A program made the position numbers and the translations under genes. Below are positions 43,022 to 53,999 of a stretch of 64,000 bases of DNA, piece by piece. The notes beneath the pieces were generated by a model. It had not been told where the DNA came from and ran no database searches. It worked only from the letters and a program-made list of their open reading frames with translations. Source of the stretch: Aquatica leii (Eukaryota > Arthropoda > Insecta > Coleoptera > Lampyridae); the NCBI GenBank assembly GCA_035610365.1, contig CM069435.1:9698001-9762000 (forward strand). Direction: 5' to 3'. Each line of letters opens with the position of its first letter. Position 1 is the stretch's first letter.

Positions 43022-43120
43022 CCCTTTCCCCCCTTTTTTTTATTTCTTATTACGATTGTGGTTATTAGAATGTTAGATTGCTGTTAGTGTGTGATAACGG
43101 AACGATCAGTTTTACTAGTG

Positions 43121-43370
43121 TAGAGTATACGCTCAAACCAAACTTTAAGTTTTAACAACAATAAATAAATAAATCATATGGCATTAAAAACGCTACCTTT
43201 GTCAGGCTTGTTGCAAACTTGGATAGGAAAGCTAAAAGGAGAATGTATTTGTGTTGGAATTGCATGACATAATTTCTCCCGGTACTTAGTGGTGAGAGTT
43301 AATTATGGCTCGCATAAAGTAGGAGGCATCTCTGAAATAGACTTGACTTTGTCTTCCTGTTATCCATCGA
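43121..43370. other. Short junction region, no gene
   Basis: Contains AACAACAATAAATAAATAAATCA near 43153, which looks like a LINE-type A/T-rich 3' tail in the plus orientation. Nothing else recognised. Confidence 0.35.
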
Positions 43371-43475
43371 TCAAAAAGCGAAAAAGCTACCGGAAAAGAT
43401 GAGGTGGGGACAGAAGTTATAAAAGTCGGAGGAAACAAGCTCTTAGAAATATTATCACTAGTGGCGGCTTCTCTA
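43371..43475 (+). pseudogene. RTE-like reverse transcriptase fragment, part 1
   Basis: Reads KATGKDEVGTEVIKVGGNKLLEILS, matching the KAPGxDEI..E.LK.GG..LL block that precedes the RT fingers in RTE/CR1-type LINEs. It ends abruptly at about 43465; part 2 is 1 kb away in the same orientation. Confidence 0.6.
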
Positions 43476-44447
43476 TTAGGTCAGTTGGTTAATGACCCTT
43501 TTAAAAAAAATGAATAAGAAAGGTCTTTTATTTACGCGTTTGAATTTCACGCGTTTAAATGCAACAGATACAAAAGCTTGCGAATTTACCCGAGGCTGAC
43601 ACGTATGTGTGCCGCCACTATGCCCGCATGCAGTGTTTACGTGACTTATCATTATCTTTGCAGCACGTGTGTAAAACACAGATGCTGGAATGCACATTTT
43701 TTATCACACAACAAACTTTACAGTAGATTTTCTTAGTTGATCGATAATATTTATTTGTTAGGAACGACTTATCGTTTTTGTTTCATAATGACGGTGACAC
43801 AAGACATACAAAAATTAATAGCTAATAATAGTTGACACGTTTAGAATTTAAATTTAATGCTCGCCTTCAGCCTTTACTTCAAATTCGACAGGCCAGTCAA
43901 GATATAATAATAAAGAAGTTAACAGTAATTCTAAAGAATCTATGATGATGAAATCTGGATTTGTTGATTTAAAATAAATAATAGATTTTACTCTTTTTGA
44001 TGTTACGGATTTATAGCATTTTAAAAGAAAAAGTGAAAAGCACTCGTTATCGGCGAATCACATGTAAAATTGTATGAATTATGCTACTTTTGGTAACCTT
44101 AATATTAAAGACCACAATGAGAACGTTATATAGATAAATATAATAAATCAAACAATTGATTGGCTTAACCTATTACTACAGTGGAAAGAGAACGACGTTT
44201 CTTTACGTTAAAAATAATTAAAACAATCTTACGCAATCGGCAATACTATGAACCAAGAAAGAAAGATTGTGCGCATTTCTATGCTAAACATCGAAAAATC
44301 TTCTTAAATATAAATTGCGTTAGTTTAAGAATGGTTTTGTAGACTTTTTGCAATAATTACGTTTTTTTAACGACCTTCTTGTATGATTGACCACCAGCTG
44401 CTACTGATTATCAGAGTTGTTCAATATGTGTCTACATGATGCTACTA
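43476..44447. other. ~1-kb unidentified insertion splitting the RTE fragment
   Basis: No coding sequence, TIR or LTR recognised. GC content is locally higher at 43530-43690, with ACGCGTTTGAATTTCACGCGTTT as a short direct repeat. It lies exactly where continuous RT sequence should be. Confidence 0.45.
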
Positions 44448-44640
44448 CATTCCAAACTTGGAACAACGTTAACCTAATCTAAATACATAAAAAAGAGATA
44501 TGGCAGATATTACAAGCTACAGGCCAATCAGTCTCCTCTCCCACGTCTATAAACTATTTACACAAAATTATAGACAAACGTTTAGGTAACAAACTGGACT
44601 AATCTCGAGAGCAGGCCGGTTTTTAGAAAGCAGTGATGTT
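44448..44640 (+). pseudogene. RTE-like reverse transcriptase fragment, part 2
   Basis: Reads TWNNVNLI.IHKK, then, after a frameshift, DMADITSYRPISLLSHVYKLFT and IIDKRLGNKLD. The NYRPISLL+...KLFxKII block is a core LINE RT motif. It follows directly, in protein order, from part 1 at 43371-43475. Confidence 0.65.
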
Positions 44641-45475
44641 ATAATTCCATTGGCTATTGATCTTTTTTTTCCTTTTCACGTTTCAGTTTCTTCCTTTTGT
44701 ACAAATTGTTTTTTCTGCTTTTTTTTCGTGCTATTTCTCTTTCACTATCAAAATTGTTTTTAGAATTGATTGTTGATTTTATATTTTAATATTTGCTTTA
44801 AATTTGGCTAAATGTTTTTTAACGTAAATCATAAAATGTGTATTCCCACAAAGCACCAAACTGAAGCGTCGGTACGCAAAAACTTAAGTAGATAGTCAAA
44901 GCTTTTTGCAATTAATATCAAAAGAAACGGTATAATTATTACTTTAAACACCTGGTTCCAATCATGGTGTTCGGAAGACGTGTTTTTTTGGTTAACCGCA
45001 GTTAGGCTAGACGAGGTAGACGATGGAGCTCTTCGAATTACTGTGATAATTTGGTTGTGTTTGACAAACGATTAAATCCGTTAACAAATTGCCTAATTAA
45101 TTAAAAACGTTTTTTATAAACGTTTACAAGACATTCCCTATGATCAAATTATAACAAAACGTTGTAACTCGTGAGTTTGGCCGAGGTTTTTTACGTCGCA
45201 ACTGTAATCAAAGATAACGAAATAAAAAAATAAACAAAACTATTAAAGTATCGAATTACTCGTCTCAAAAGTTAAATACGTCAAACCAATTAACTAAACG
45301 CATTCAAATCTTGACTAAATGCAAACGTCAAATTGAAACCATCGTAGATACGAGGGTTAGTCATAAAGCATCGATATATCTAAAAGATTATAAATAAAAT
45401 ATTTCTGATTTTATCTAAAAAATTACTTCTAACATTATTTTTATTTTATTTGATTAGGTACTTAGTTAGGAAACC
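44641..45475. other. Intergenic region upstream of SDR gene B
   Basis: AT-rich, no recognisable gene or repeat; the SDR gene B promoter must lie in its last part. No clear TATA box. Confidence 0.4.
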
Positions 45476-46754
45476 ATGAGTGTGGCATCAGGAAAAATAG
45501 CATTAATAAGTGGAGGAGGTGCCGGAATAGGATTACAGTATGCCAAAGAACTTTTACGAAATGGATTAAGGGTGATTATTAGACAAATTAACGTACAATT
45601 TTATGCAGCATGTTATAGTAGGGCGTTACTTTAGCCGATATTTGCAAAACCAATGGAGAAAATGCTGTTAAAGAAATAGGTGATGAATTTGGAGATGACA
45701 AAGTGTTGTTTGTCAAAACTGATGTGACTGATAGAAACCAGTACGAAGGTAAATACTTAAATGTAAGGTGTATTGTTACTTTTGTATGCCTTTCAGAAGC
45801 ATTTGAGAAAACTGTAGATAGATTTAAGAATATTGACATTGTAGTCAATAACGCTGGTGTAATGAATGATGCCATCTGGGAGCGGCAAATAAGTATAAAT
45901 TTGGTGAGTTTAAAGACAATCTGATAAATGAAAATATTGAAATTTTTGGAATTTAACATTGCGATCTTGTCTCCAAACATTCACCGGTTGTCTTTAAAAG
46001 ATTAGATAAAAAAACTGACTCCTTAAAATTACTTTGGTAATAACCAACGACGTTTTATGTCATCCGTTACAATGGGGTACAATCAGCTTCTCTCAAGATA
46101 TTTGTAGTAAAAAAATTTTAGACTATTGAGTATGGAATTTTTGCTTGATTAATGGAAGATCGTTAAATGGCACTATACTTTTCAATGCTTTAATATTTGA
46201 AGATTTCAAATTAAGATCTTGTTTAATTTAATCTTTTTTAGGTTGGAACTATATTTGGATGTATTTTAGCGGTAGAAAAATATTTACCAAAGTACAAAAC
46301 TGGATCTGAGGGCGTTGTAGTAAACGTTGCTTCTGTATCAGGATTAGAAAAATTTCAAGCATTTCCTATTTATTCGGCCACTAAACGCGCGGTTGTTGGT
46401 CTTACTCGCGCTTGGGGTAAAGACGTGCATTACTTACGAACTAATGTACGTTTTCTTGCACTATGTCCTGGTGTTACGGACACTCCTTTGCTTCGAGAAT
46501 GTTTGGATAGGCATTTGGGACCAGCTTACCAAGACATAATGAAAGGAAACTTGCCGCACTTAAACATACAATCGTACGTGTTAATTTTGTTGAGTATTTA
46601 TTTGTAATATTTTTTGTGTAGAGCGGAGTGTGTTGCGAAAGGCTTTCTTCACGTTTTAAATACTGGTAAAAATGGATCTATATGGGTTGTCGAACACAGT
46701 GAGCCACCATATGAAATTGTGATTCCTTCCAGAAAGCAGTTTAGAAAAAAATAG
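45476..46754 (+). CDS. SDR gene B: 15-hydroxyprostaglandin dehydrogenase-like, NAD-dependent
   Basis: Five coding exons: 45476-45571, 45622-45748, 45797-45903, 46242-46573 and 46622-46754, GT-AG throughout, about 264 aa. The first four exon lengths (96, 127, 107, 332) and phases are identical to SDR gene A, and QYAKELLRNGLR is shared word for word. Motifs: SGGGAGIG at 12-19, Asp38 (NAD), NNAG at 92-95, Ser141, Tyr154 and Lys158 (YSATK). The glycine motif begins with Ser instead of Thr. All introns are short (48-338 bp). The enzyme should oxidise or reduce a hydroxyl/keto group in the cytosol; the natural substrate is unknown. The C-terminal part includes GKNGSIWVVEHSEPPYEIVIP. Confidence 0.92.
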
Positions 46755-47150
46755 TTTTACTCGTAATTTGATAAATAGCGGATTTTGTATTTTTTAAAAA
46801 ATAATTATGTTTTTTTAAATAAAGTTTTTGTGTTTTATGTTGTATAAATAGATTAGATCACGTTGAGATTACAATGGCATTTTTTTGTAGATTACTACCA
46901 GTACCAAGTCCGTTATTCAGGAAATAATAAGTAAAAAAGTTGCCTACGACCAAAAGATCGAAAAAGTTATGTTGTAGTTGTAGGAATTCTCGTGAGATTC
47001 ATGCTTCTCATTTTAATGTGCAAAATTTTAATATAAACAGCATTAGAGATTGTTTAAACTCTTGTCTTCTACGTATTAGAAGAATTTCTAAAACTTGGCT
47101 ACGTGCGTCCTTGCTCAATAGTTTAGTAACTATTTCAGGCCGATAGGGGT
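46755..47150. other. SDR gene B 3' UTR and downstream DNA
   Basis: AATAAA signals near 46820 follow the stop codon. A 68-codon frame at 46940-47146 (MPTTKRSKKLCCSCRNSREI) has no recognisable domain and is not called as a gene. Confidence 0.4.
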
Positions 47151-47547
47151 GGAAGGAGAGGATAATCCGACATTAAATATAAAGTTCTATCTTCGATTAG
47201 TTCTATTATTGTATATTGAAATCTAGATCTTATCTACATTGCTCTCTCTCGCTCTATTCTTTCAAATTCACTATATGTTTCTTCTCGGTACCTCTTCTTC
47301 AGATTTTTTATTGCTATTCTAGTATAATTTCTTTCTTCTATTTGCTCTATCTTCCTTCTTTTCAATTCTGCTGTTATTAATCCATGATGTGTCCCTGTTT
47401 CCGCTTTATTCTTTATCCTATTGGTTTTATTTCTTGTCTCATTTTTCTTATGTTTACTATATAGACTATTATGCTTTTTCTTCTATTTCTTCCTTCTTTG
47501 TTCCTTCCACTAGCACGTACAGCTGTATTATGTACCAAGTTTCTTCC
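47151..47547 (-). pseudogene. Purine-rich LINE-like coding remnant left of the BEL element
   Basis: The minus strand reads ELKRRKIEQIEERNYTRIAI and KNLKKRYREETYSEFERIER in an A/G-rich frame like the LINE at 38,890-43,120. No catalytic motif is visible. It adjoins the left BEL LTR, and similar purine-rich sequence adjoins the right one. Confidence 0.4.
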
Positions 47548-48865
47548 TGTTGACGTCGGCGTTTGATTGTTAGTCGTTTCCGCTAGATGCGTTTTTGGTT
47601 CTGTGACATGCTGCCCTCTACTTAAGTAAACTTTACTTTAAAACACTTTTAAAAAAATCTATTGTCACTTGACTTAACTTGATAGTGGCATCGAGTCTCT
47701 TTTCTGACTATTCTGGTAATGTTTGTTAAAAAAAAATTAGGGAAGTGAAACTTCTTTATGGTCTTATTTTTCGCAAAATGATCTACATGCAACTTTTCAG
47801 AAATTGGTTAAATAAAGTTAAATTAGATAAATTTTAAACAAAAGGATTTTATTATCATAGACATGAATACAAATTTTTGTAAATCAATTAACTAATTTTT
47901 GTAGATTCAATTTCATATTTCAGTTACCATAAGACATTAATTACAAAAATATATAATAACGATGACAATGATAGTAATAATTCTATTACAATTAATGAAA
48001 TGCTGTAATAATCTTAGTAACAAAAAGTTAAAGTTAATAAAGTTAAATAATTGTATTATTTGTATTCATGTCTATGATAATAAAATCCTTTTGTTTAAAC
48101 TTTATCTAATTTAACTTTATTTAACCAATTTCTGAAAAGTTGCATGTATATCAATTAATTGATGTTCATTAAATTAGCAGTCTTATTAATTAATAAATAC
48201 TATTTTAATGAAATCATATACATTGACCGATAGTTACAATAAGAAACTGAGGTTAACCTTAAATATTTTAAATTTAAAATTAGATAAATTTTAAACAAAA
48301 GGATTTTATTATAATAGACATGAATACAAATAATACAATTATTTCACTTTAACTTTTTGCTACTAAGATTATTACAGCATTTCATTAATTGAAATAGAAT
48401 TATTACTATCATTGTCATCGTTCAAACAGAAACTGCGGTTAACCTTAAATATTTTAAATTTAAAATGTCATCGTTCAATTAGAAACTGAGGTTAACCTTA
48501 AATATATTAAATTTAAATTAATAACATATTTCAGAATTTATACTCTATGTCAATTAATTACACCCAAGTATTAGAAAAATAGATATAATTACTTACTTTT
48601 GTTAAAAATCCACTTGTATTAGAATTAAAATTAAGCCTTTGATTTTGTTGATCACTTTAGTATTGATATATTATTTATCACGTCGCTATTGCTTTTCAGA
48701 AAAAATGTGACGCGTAACCGAAAAAAAAGATGGCGCGTAACGGAAAAATGTGACGGTAAATTTTTTTCCAACGCCGATAAAGATGTTTCACTTCAAAAAC
48801 AAAGATATAATTTGTGTTTAATAATTAAATCTGAATCTGTGCGTCTCAAGCCTTTGGGATAGAAG
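47548..48865 (+). repeat. 5' LTR of the BEL/Pao element, split by an insertion
   Basis: LTR sequence 47548-47741 and 48795-48865 aligns with the right LTR, including GTTAGTCGTTTCCGCTAGATGCG, TTCTGTGACATGCTGCCC and CCTTTGGGATAGAAG at the end. The ten bases TAATTCCGCC of the right copy are missing here. Confidence 0.88.
47742..48794. mobile_element. Non-autonomous DNA element with nested palindromes inside the BEL LTR
   Basis: Tips GAAGTGAAACTTCTTTATGG (47742-47761) and CGATAAAGATGTTTCACTTC (48775-48794) are inverted repeats matching at 18 of 20. The interior has two long inverted-repeat pairs: 47784-47874 with 48058-48148, and about 47960-48098 with 48291-48420. Three direct copies of a GGTTAACCTTAAATATTTTAAATTT unit lie near 48250, 48436 and 48489. 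No coding sequence. Exact tips and target duplication are unclear. Confidence 0.7.
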
Positions 48866-48869
48866 ATTT

Positions 48870-50001
48870 GGGGTATTGAGCAATCGCTCAATATGGGTTG
48901 AGTTGAGGCCTCGATTTATTTGGGGGTTGGGTGGTTGTGCGCGCCTTAATTAATTCATGCAGAACGCTTGTTGGAGTTTAGGTGAGTACACTTTCATTTG
49001 CTAGCATTATTCCCGTAGGTCGCTACCGGCTTTCCCCTACCTTCTTCTTCAAAAAATTAAATTACAGTCCATCTTTCGGCTTCCGGGTGGCCGAAACATT
49101 TGGTCTTTTTATAGCTGCTACTTCGGTTCCCCTTCGAGATAAAGAGGTTGTGTGTTACCTGCCAAGCTGCATTTTGCTACCTCCTCTGTTAAAACTAATA
49201 AATTTAATTGTACTTACAATCGTTCCTTTTTATCACCTCAGTGTTGCTCTGTAGGTAAATTTGATCACAGTATTACTTGGTGTCCGGAATTCCAAAGAAT
49301 GTCAATAGATGAATGAAGCAAAGCCATCATGCGTGCATTGTGGCAGCCGCATGCATAATTCATTACTGCATTTGGATAAGGAAGCTGATTCTAATCCTGT
49401 ACTTTCGAAAGCGACTACTTCTTTAATTAACCTTCTAGCTGCTCAAACAATGTCTTGTTGTCTTCTGCCTACTCATTTTAATGATACAGTTCTCCTCGGT
49501 ACCATTCAGGCTTTGCTTCGAGCTAGTTGCGGGGGTTTTCGCTCTGTTAGAGCAGTTCTGGATCTAGGTTCTGCTATTAATAGTGTAATGGTTAAAAGTT
49601 TAGGTTTAACTCCAAGCCCTTTTCAGTTACAGATTTCGTGAATTAGGCAAATGGGCTCCTATACTCTTGGTGCTGTTGTCTGTGCAATAGAACCTCGTTA
49701 CTCTTCTGACATGATCACAGCTGCTCTTTACGTACTTTCTTTAATATTTCAAAACCTCTCTTTGGCTCGTCTTTTCGAACAAGTTTATTCAAGTCTAAAG
49801 CATCGTCAACTAGCCGATAAAAATTTTCATGTTCGTGGCAAGATAGAAATGCTTATCGGAGCTGATTTATTTCCCATAGTCATTCGAGAAGGTTTCTCTA
49901 TAATTAAAGGTAATCTATCAATTCTTGCTACTATATTTGGCGTAGGTCCTGTAAGTCTGAGTTGGTTTACTTCTTCGTCTGTTTCTCTTCTAACTCTTTA
50001 G
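48870..50001 (+). pseudogene. BEL/Pao gag-protease region
   Basis: Frame 49309-49641 has a Cys/His stretch (CVHCGSRMHNSLLHL), then VLLGTIQALLRAS and SVRAVLDLGSAINSVMV, the Pao protease active-site block with DLG for D(S/T)G. Frame 49651-50001 has LADKNFHVRGKIEMLIGADLFP, the downstream block unique to BEL/Pao. Gag-type sequence further up (48982-49254) is weak. Confidence 0.65.
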
Positions 50002-50289
50002 TCAAATCCTTCAGACTTTCTCGTCAAGTTCTGGGAAATCGAGAAAGTGCCCGTAGCAAAGATCCGTAATCCTGATGATGAATGGTGTAAACGCTTGCTT
50101 AACAATACTCATGCTCGAACCTCCAAAGGCAGATATGTCGTTGCTCTACCTTTAAAACCCAACGCAGTCAAGGTTATTTCTAATTCAAAGTAATCGTTAA
50201 CAGCCTTTTAAAGTTTAATTCGAGATCCACCGCGTTATACCGCTTATCAACAATTGATGTCTGAGTATCAGACTTGAGTCACATGTCTG

Positions 50290-51200
50290 TTGCCATTTTT
50301 CTGCGTCTTACGTGCTACCCCATCACTGCGTTTCTAAATTTAGGGAAAAGGGAGCTAACATTCGTGTTGTTTTTAACGGTTTGTCTTTTCTTCATGGTAG
50401 ATTTTTAATCGATCAGCTTTTAAGTGGTTTTAAGTTACAAAAGGACGTTTTTGTTATTTTGATAACTTTCAGATTAAATCCGGTCGTTTTGTGTTGTGAC
50501 ATTCGTATGAATTTTAGACAAATTTTGTTACGTCGTTACAACACATTTATTGGCGCGAATTCATTCATAATCCTGTCGTTAAGTATGAACTGACTACCGT
50601 AACGTACGATTTAACTCCTTCAACTTACCTGACTCAGCGATGTCTTCAACAACTAGTTGAAGACGAAGGTTCTCTCTATCCGGCGGCATCCGTCGCCATC
50701 CTGAAAAATAAGGAAGTTGATGTCGTGATAACTAGCGTTAGCACCGTCGACGACGCACTAATTCTACGCACCGAGCTTACTGATTTTTTGGGAAAAAGAG
50801 AATTGCGAAAATAATCCAATAATGTCCCTGGAGTTTTAGGTCTTCCTGAAGATGATTTAGAAACTCCCCTTATGTTTCTGACTCAAAAGTTTTGGCCTGT
50901 GTTGGAATTATCGTTTCGACACTTTTTCCTTTCAAGTTCAACCCTTTAGTGGCGACTGCACTAACAGAACAGTTATCTCTTACATTGCTAGAATATTTGA
51001 TCCTCTAGGGTTCCTCTCTTCCTTGGTCTTTACAATGAACCTAGTTCTACAGCGTATATAGGCCGAAGATCTTGATCTTTCTTTACATCTTTCAAATATA
51101 CATACCAAGGTGCATCTCCCTCTTCTTCTGATCAAATTTTACACATTGTTAGATTCTGCGAAGCTACTTACGCCTGCTTGAGTGTTATTGAGTTTTAACA
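50290..51200 (+). pseudogene. BEL/Pao reverse transcriptase remnant
   Basis: Frame 50312-50593 reads LPHHCVSKFREKGANIRVVFNG and CCDIRMNFRQILL, the conserved Pao RT entry and first Asp. Downstream (50640-50800) QQLVEDEGSLYPAASVAIL leads to VDVVITSVSTVDDALILRTE, in which the VDD motif region is damaged. Continues with stops. Confidence 0.6.
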
Positions 51201-51599
51201 AATACAATCTGCCAAAAATCCTGTTGATTTAGCCTGTCGTGGTGCTACTCTTAAAGTTATGAGCAACGGTTTTCTCTGGATCTTTAGCCTTTGTGACCTT
51301 TTCTTTCTATTCCGACAGCTTTGGATTTTTCGCTACCTGATCTTAGTCTTCTTACTCGCGTTGTACCTTCTCATCGTTTGCTTCCAGCCATCGAACGATT
51401 TTCTTTTTTTTGCATTGATACTTCATTTATTTCAAAGCGCCTAAGTTCGCAGTCCAGTTTTTTTTCTCCTGACAACAAATTTCTACCACTTTCTCTTGAT
51501 GAAGTACAAAAGGCTACGCATGCTTGCGTCTGTATAACACAAGTCGCTTATTATACAAAAGAGATTTCGTTGCTTCGGCAAGGTAAACGATTCTCTTCC

Positions 51600-52500
51600 T
51601 TTTTAGTTGTCTCTGTTTATTAGTGAGGAGGGTCTTCTTAGGGTGGGCGGAAGGCTGAGTTTCTCCATCATATTGTCATCTTCTGCTCACCCGCTGTTAT
51701 TACCTCAGCAAGCTCATTTCTCCGCTCTTTTGTGTTGTTACTATCATGTCGTCTTTCTTTATTCTGGTCCTCAGATCGTTCAAGTTCTGTTACAGTCTAA
51801 CTTCTGCATTATTTTGCTGCGCAGTGTGCTGAGAAAATTCATCCACCAATGCATGACGTGTCATTGTTTTAGAGCTAACACGTTCAAGCCAACAATGGCG
51901 TCTTTACCATCGGATCGCGTGAATCCCCAAAGTGCCTTTACCGTAAGATTATGCAGGACCTTTTACTATTAAAGTTAACACTCTTTGTTCGTCTCGTACT
52001 ACTAAAGGCTATCTGTGTTTGTTTGCCTGCATCGCGACTAAAGCTGTACATTTGTAGTTCGCTTTGTCTTTATCTACAGAAACTTTTTTTGCTTGTTTAG
52101 ATAGATTCATCGCACCGGGCAATATCTATAGCATTAGATCAGACTGTGGTCACAATTTCATTAGCGCAGCTAGAAAACTTGCTGATCTGTATGAGTTTCA
52201 TTCCTTTTTCGAACGTCTTTAACTTCCTAGTATTAATTGGGTTTTTAACCCTCCGTATGCTGGAACGCAGCCATTAAGTCCGCTAAGCGTCTGTTATATC
52301 GGAAAATTGGTATCGCGACTCTCAGTTTTGAAGAGTTTTGTACCATATTTTCTCATATCAAAGCGGTATTAGATAGCCGTCCGTTATGCGCCTTTTCATC
52401 CGATCTCGCTGCAGCTGCAAACTATTTGAGTTCAGTTCATTTTCTTATTGGTGAGGCTTTGCTTTATTCTACCTCTTTTCTAGACGCTAATCACTTTGCT
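51600..52500 (+). pseudogene. BEL/Pao integrase remnant
   Basis: Frame 51607-51972 has EEGLLRVGGRLS, HPLLLPQQAHFSALL and FIHQCMTCHCFRANT, the BEL/Pao H2C2 integrase zinc region. Later frames show SDCGHNFIS-like and GGTQPLSP-like pieces of the core (52130-52280). Too many frame breaks for a full reading. Confidence 0.6.
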
Positions 52501-52824
52501 TTCAAATAACGTTGGCGACATCAAAACAGCATTGTACAACAATCCTCTTTGGGGTCGCTGGTTTGCTGAATATTTGCATACTTTAACTCAATGGAAAAAA
52601 TAGTCTCAATATAACCCCGATTCTTAAGTGGGTGATGTACTTCTAGTTCAAGATCCCAACTGACCTTTAATGTCACGGCTGATTGGTAGAGTGACCGAGT
52701 TACATCCAGCACCTGATGGTCACTCTCAAATAGCCACCGTTAAAACAGCAAATGGTTACCTCACTCGCTCCCTTTCGCTTCTTTTCCTTTAAAATTTAGC
52801 GTTGCTTATTTTAAGTGGGCGGTA

Positions 52825-53089
52825 TGTTGGCGTTGGCGTTTGTTTGTTAGTCGTTTCCGCTAGATGCGCTTTTGGTTCTGTGACATGCTGCCCCTTACTT
52901 AAGTTGATTTTTACTTAAAAACAATTTTTGAAATATTCGATGTCACGTGAGTTAACTTAATAGTGGCATCGAGTTTCCTTTCTGACCATTCTGGTAATAT
53001 TTGTTTAAAAAAACAAAGTTATAATTTATGTTTAATAATTAAATCTGAATTTGTGCGTCTCATAATTCCGCCAGCCTTTGGGATAGAAG
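52825..53089 (+). repeat. 3' LTR of the BEL/Pao element
   Basis: Uninterrupted 265-bp copy of the LTR, preceded by TTTTAAGTGGGCGGTA. Confidence 0.88.
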
Positions 53090-53840
53090 TTTATTTCTTA
53101 GTGATGTTATATTCCATGTTTCTATTCTCACATTTATATTTCCCCCATCTTTCTTATTTTCTTTTATCTTCTTGTTCTTTTGTCTCTTTAGTTCTTTTTT
53201 CATAGCGGTCGTTTATTTTTTAACTGTCCTAATATTTTCCTCTGTTAAGTCGTCCAGTGTGTGTTTTCATTTGCTTTCTTATTTCCTTGTTTTTCTCATC
53301 TTCTTTGCGAGATCTTTCACTAGTCGCTCTTGTTTCCAGATTTTAGTCCCCATCTTAATTTTTTCCGTTATTAATTTTTTTTAAATAATCTCTTTGTTTT
53401 TTTTTCAATGTATTTCTTCTACTGATTCCATCCTCTCTAATTGCACTACTATGTAGAGTTCGTTTTCAACTTGCAATTTGTTATATCGTATTTTGCATTG
53501 TATCTCATGCTTCTTTCATATGTTTTATTATTCTTTGTCTTTCTTCTTCTATTCGTTTTGGGTAGTCTTTGTTTATTCAAATTTTCTTTCTATTTCCTGA
53601 TTTTTGTTCCATGTCAATAATTCTATCATTATTTATGTCTGTTTCTCATGTTTCCCTTTTCATTACTTCTTAATCTTATAATTTCTTGTATTTGTTTTTC
53701 CATTTCTTTTTTAGTTTCCATGTTATTCTCACTTTTTTTTAAATTCTAGTTCTGATTTCTTGTATTTATCTTCCACTCCTTGTATTATGATTTTCTTCTT
53801 CCTATCTCTTTTCCTTGTATTTCAATTTGCGTGTTTTGTG
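53090..53840 (-). pseudogene. Purine-rich LINE ORF1/endonuclease start, right of the BEL element
   Basis: Minus-strand reading is A/G-rich: MKKELKRQKNKKIKENKKDG, followed by NVRIETWNITS at about 53095-53130, which resembles the endonuclease start (TWN). The coding sequence is cut off at the BEL LTR edge (53089). Confidence 0.45.
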
Positions 53841-53850
53841 AGTTTATTAC

Positions 53851-53987
53851 TGTTACATCGTAGCCCGCAATAAATAATCATCGTTATTTATTTAAACGTT
53901 TAATAACTAAAAATTTACAAAAGATCAAAACGTAAATAACAACTGCCTATTTGAGTATATATGTGAAACGATCGCTACTACACTACA
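53851..53987 (-). repeat. Possible short LTR with adjacent polypurine tract
   Basis: 137 bp with inverted ends TGTTACATCGTAG...CTACACTACA. On the minus strand it is preceded by AAATGGGGGAAA (53988-53999), a good polypurine tract, which suggests a 3' LTR. Its partner is not in the window. Confidence 0.4.
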
Positions 53988-53999
53988 TTTCCCCCATTT

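Larger units (their letters stand above)
38890..43120 (-). mobile_element. Purine-rich non-LTR retrotransposon, near full length
   Basis: The coding (minus) strand is extremely A/G-rich. In order: ORF1 coiled coil (43021-42458), AP-endonuclease (42192-41376), linker (41211-40887), reverse transcriptase (40703-39730), C-terminal region with a CCHC-type motif (39748-38969) and a 3' end reading TTTGTAAGGCAAATGGCAATGAATAAAG. Frameshifts and stops separate the blocks. Similar purine-rich LINEs occur widely in insects; I would place it near the I/Jockey/R1 group but not firmly. Confidence 0.88.
47548..53089 (+). mobile_element. BEL/Pao LTR retrotransposon with interrupted 5' LTR
   Basis: Both ends share the LTR (47548-48865 and 52825-53089) beginning TGTTGRCGTYGGCGTTTG. 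The 265-bp LTR at the right is uninterrupted; the left one contains a 1.05-kb insertion. The interior holds BEL/Pao gag-type zinc region, protease, RT and integrase fragments in plus orientation, with many stops. The polypurine tract AAGTGGGCGG precedes the right LTR. Confidence 0.85.

Noticed and set aside
42141-43076. A 311-codon open frame on the plus strand, and similar Phe/Ser/Leu-rich frames from 38913 to 42262
   Set aside because: They are the complement of the purine-rich LINE; composition is a pyrimidine artefact and no domain or start context supports them.
43476-43697. Minus-strand 73-codon frame
   Set aside because: No domain, lies in the unidentified insertion, no coding signature.
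46940-47146. A small Cys-containing gene after SDR gene B
   Set aside because: Sixty-eight codons with CCSCRNS only; no family match by eye and no splice or promoter support.
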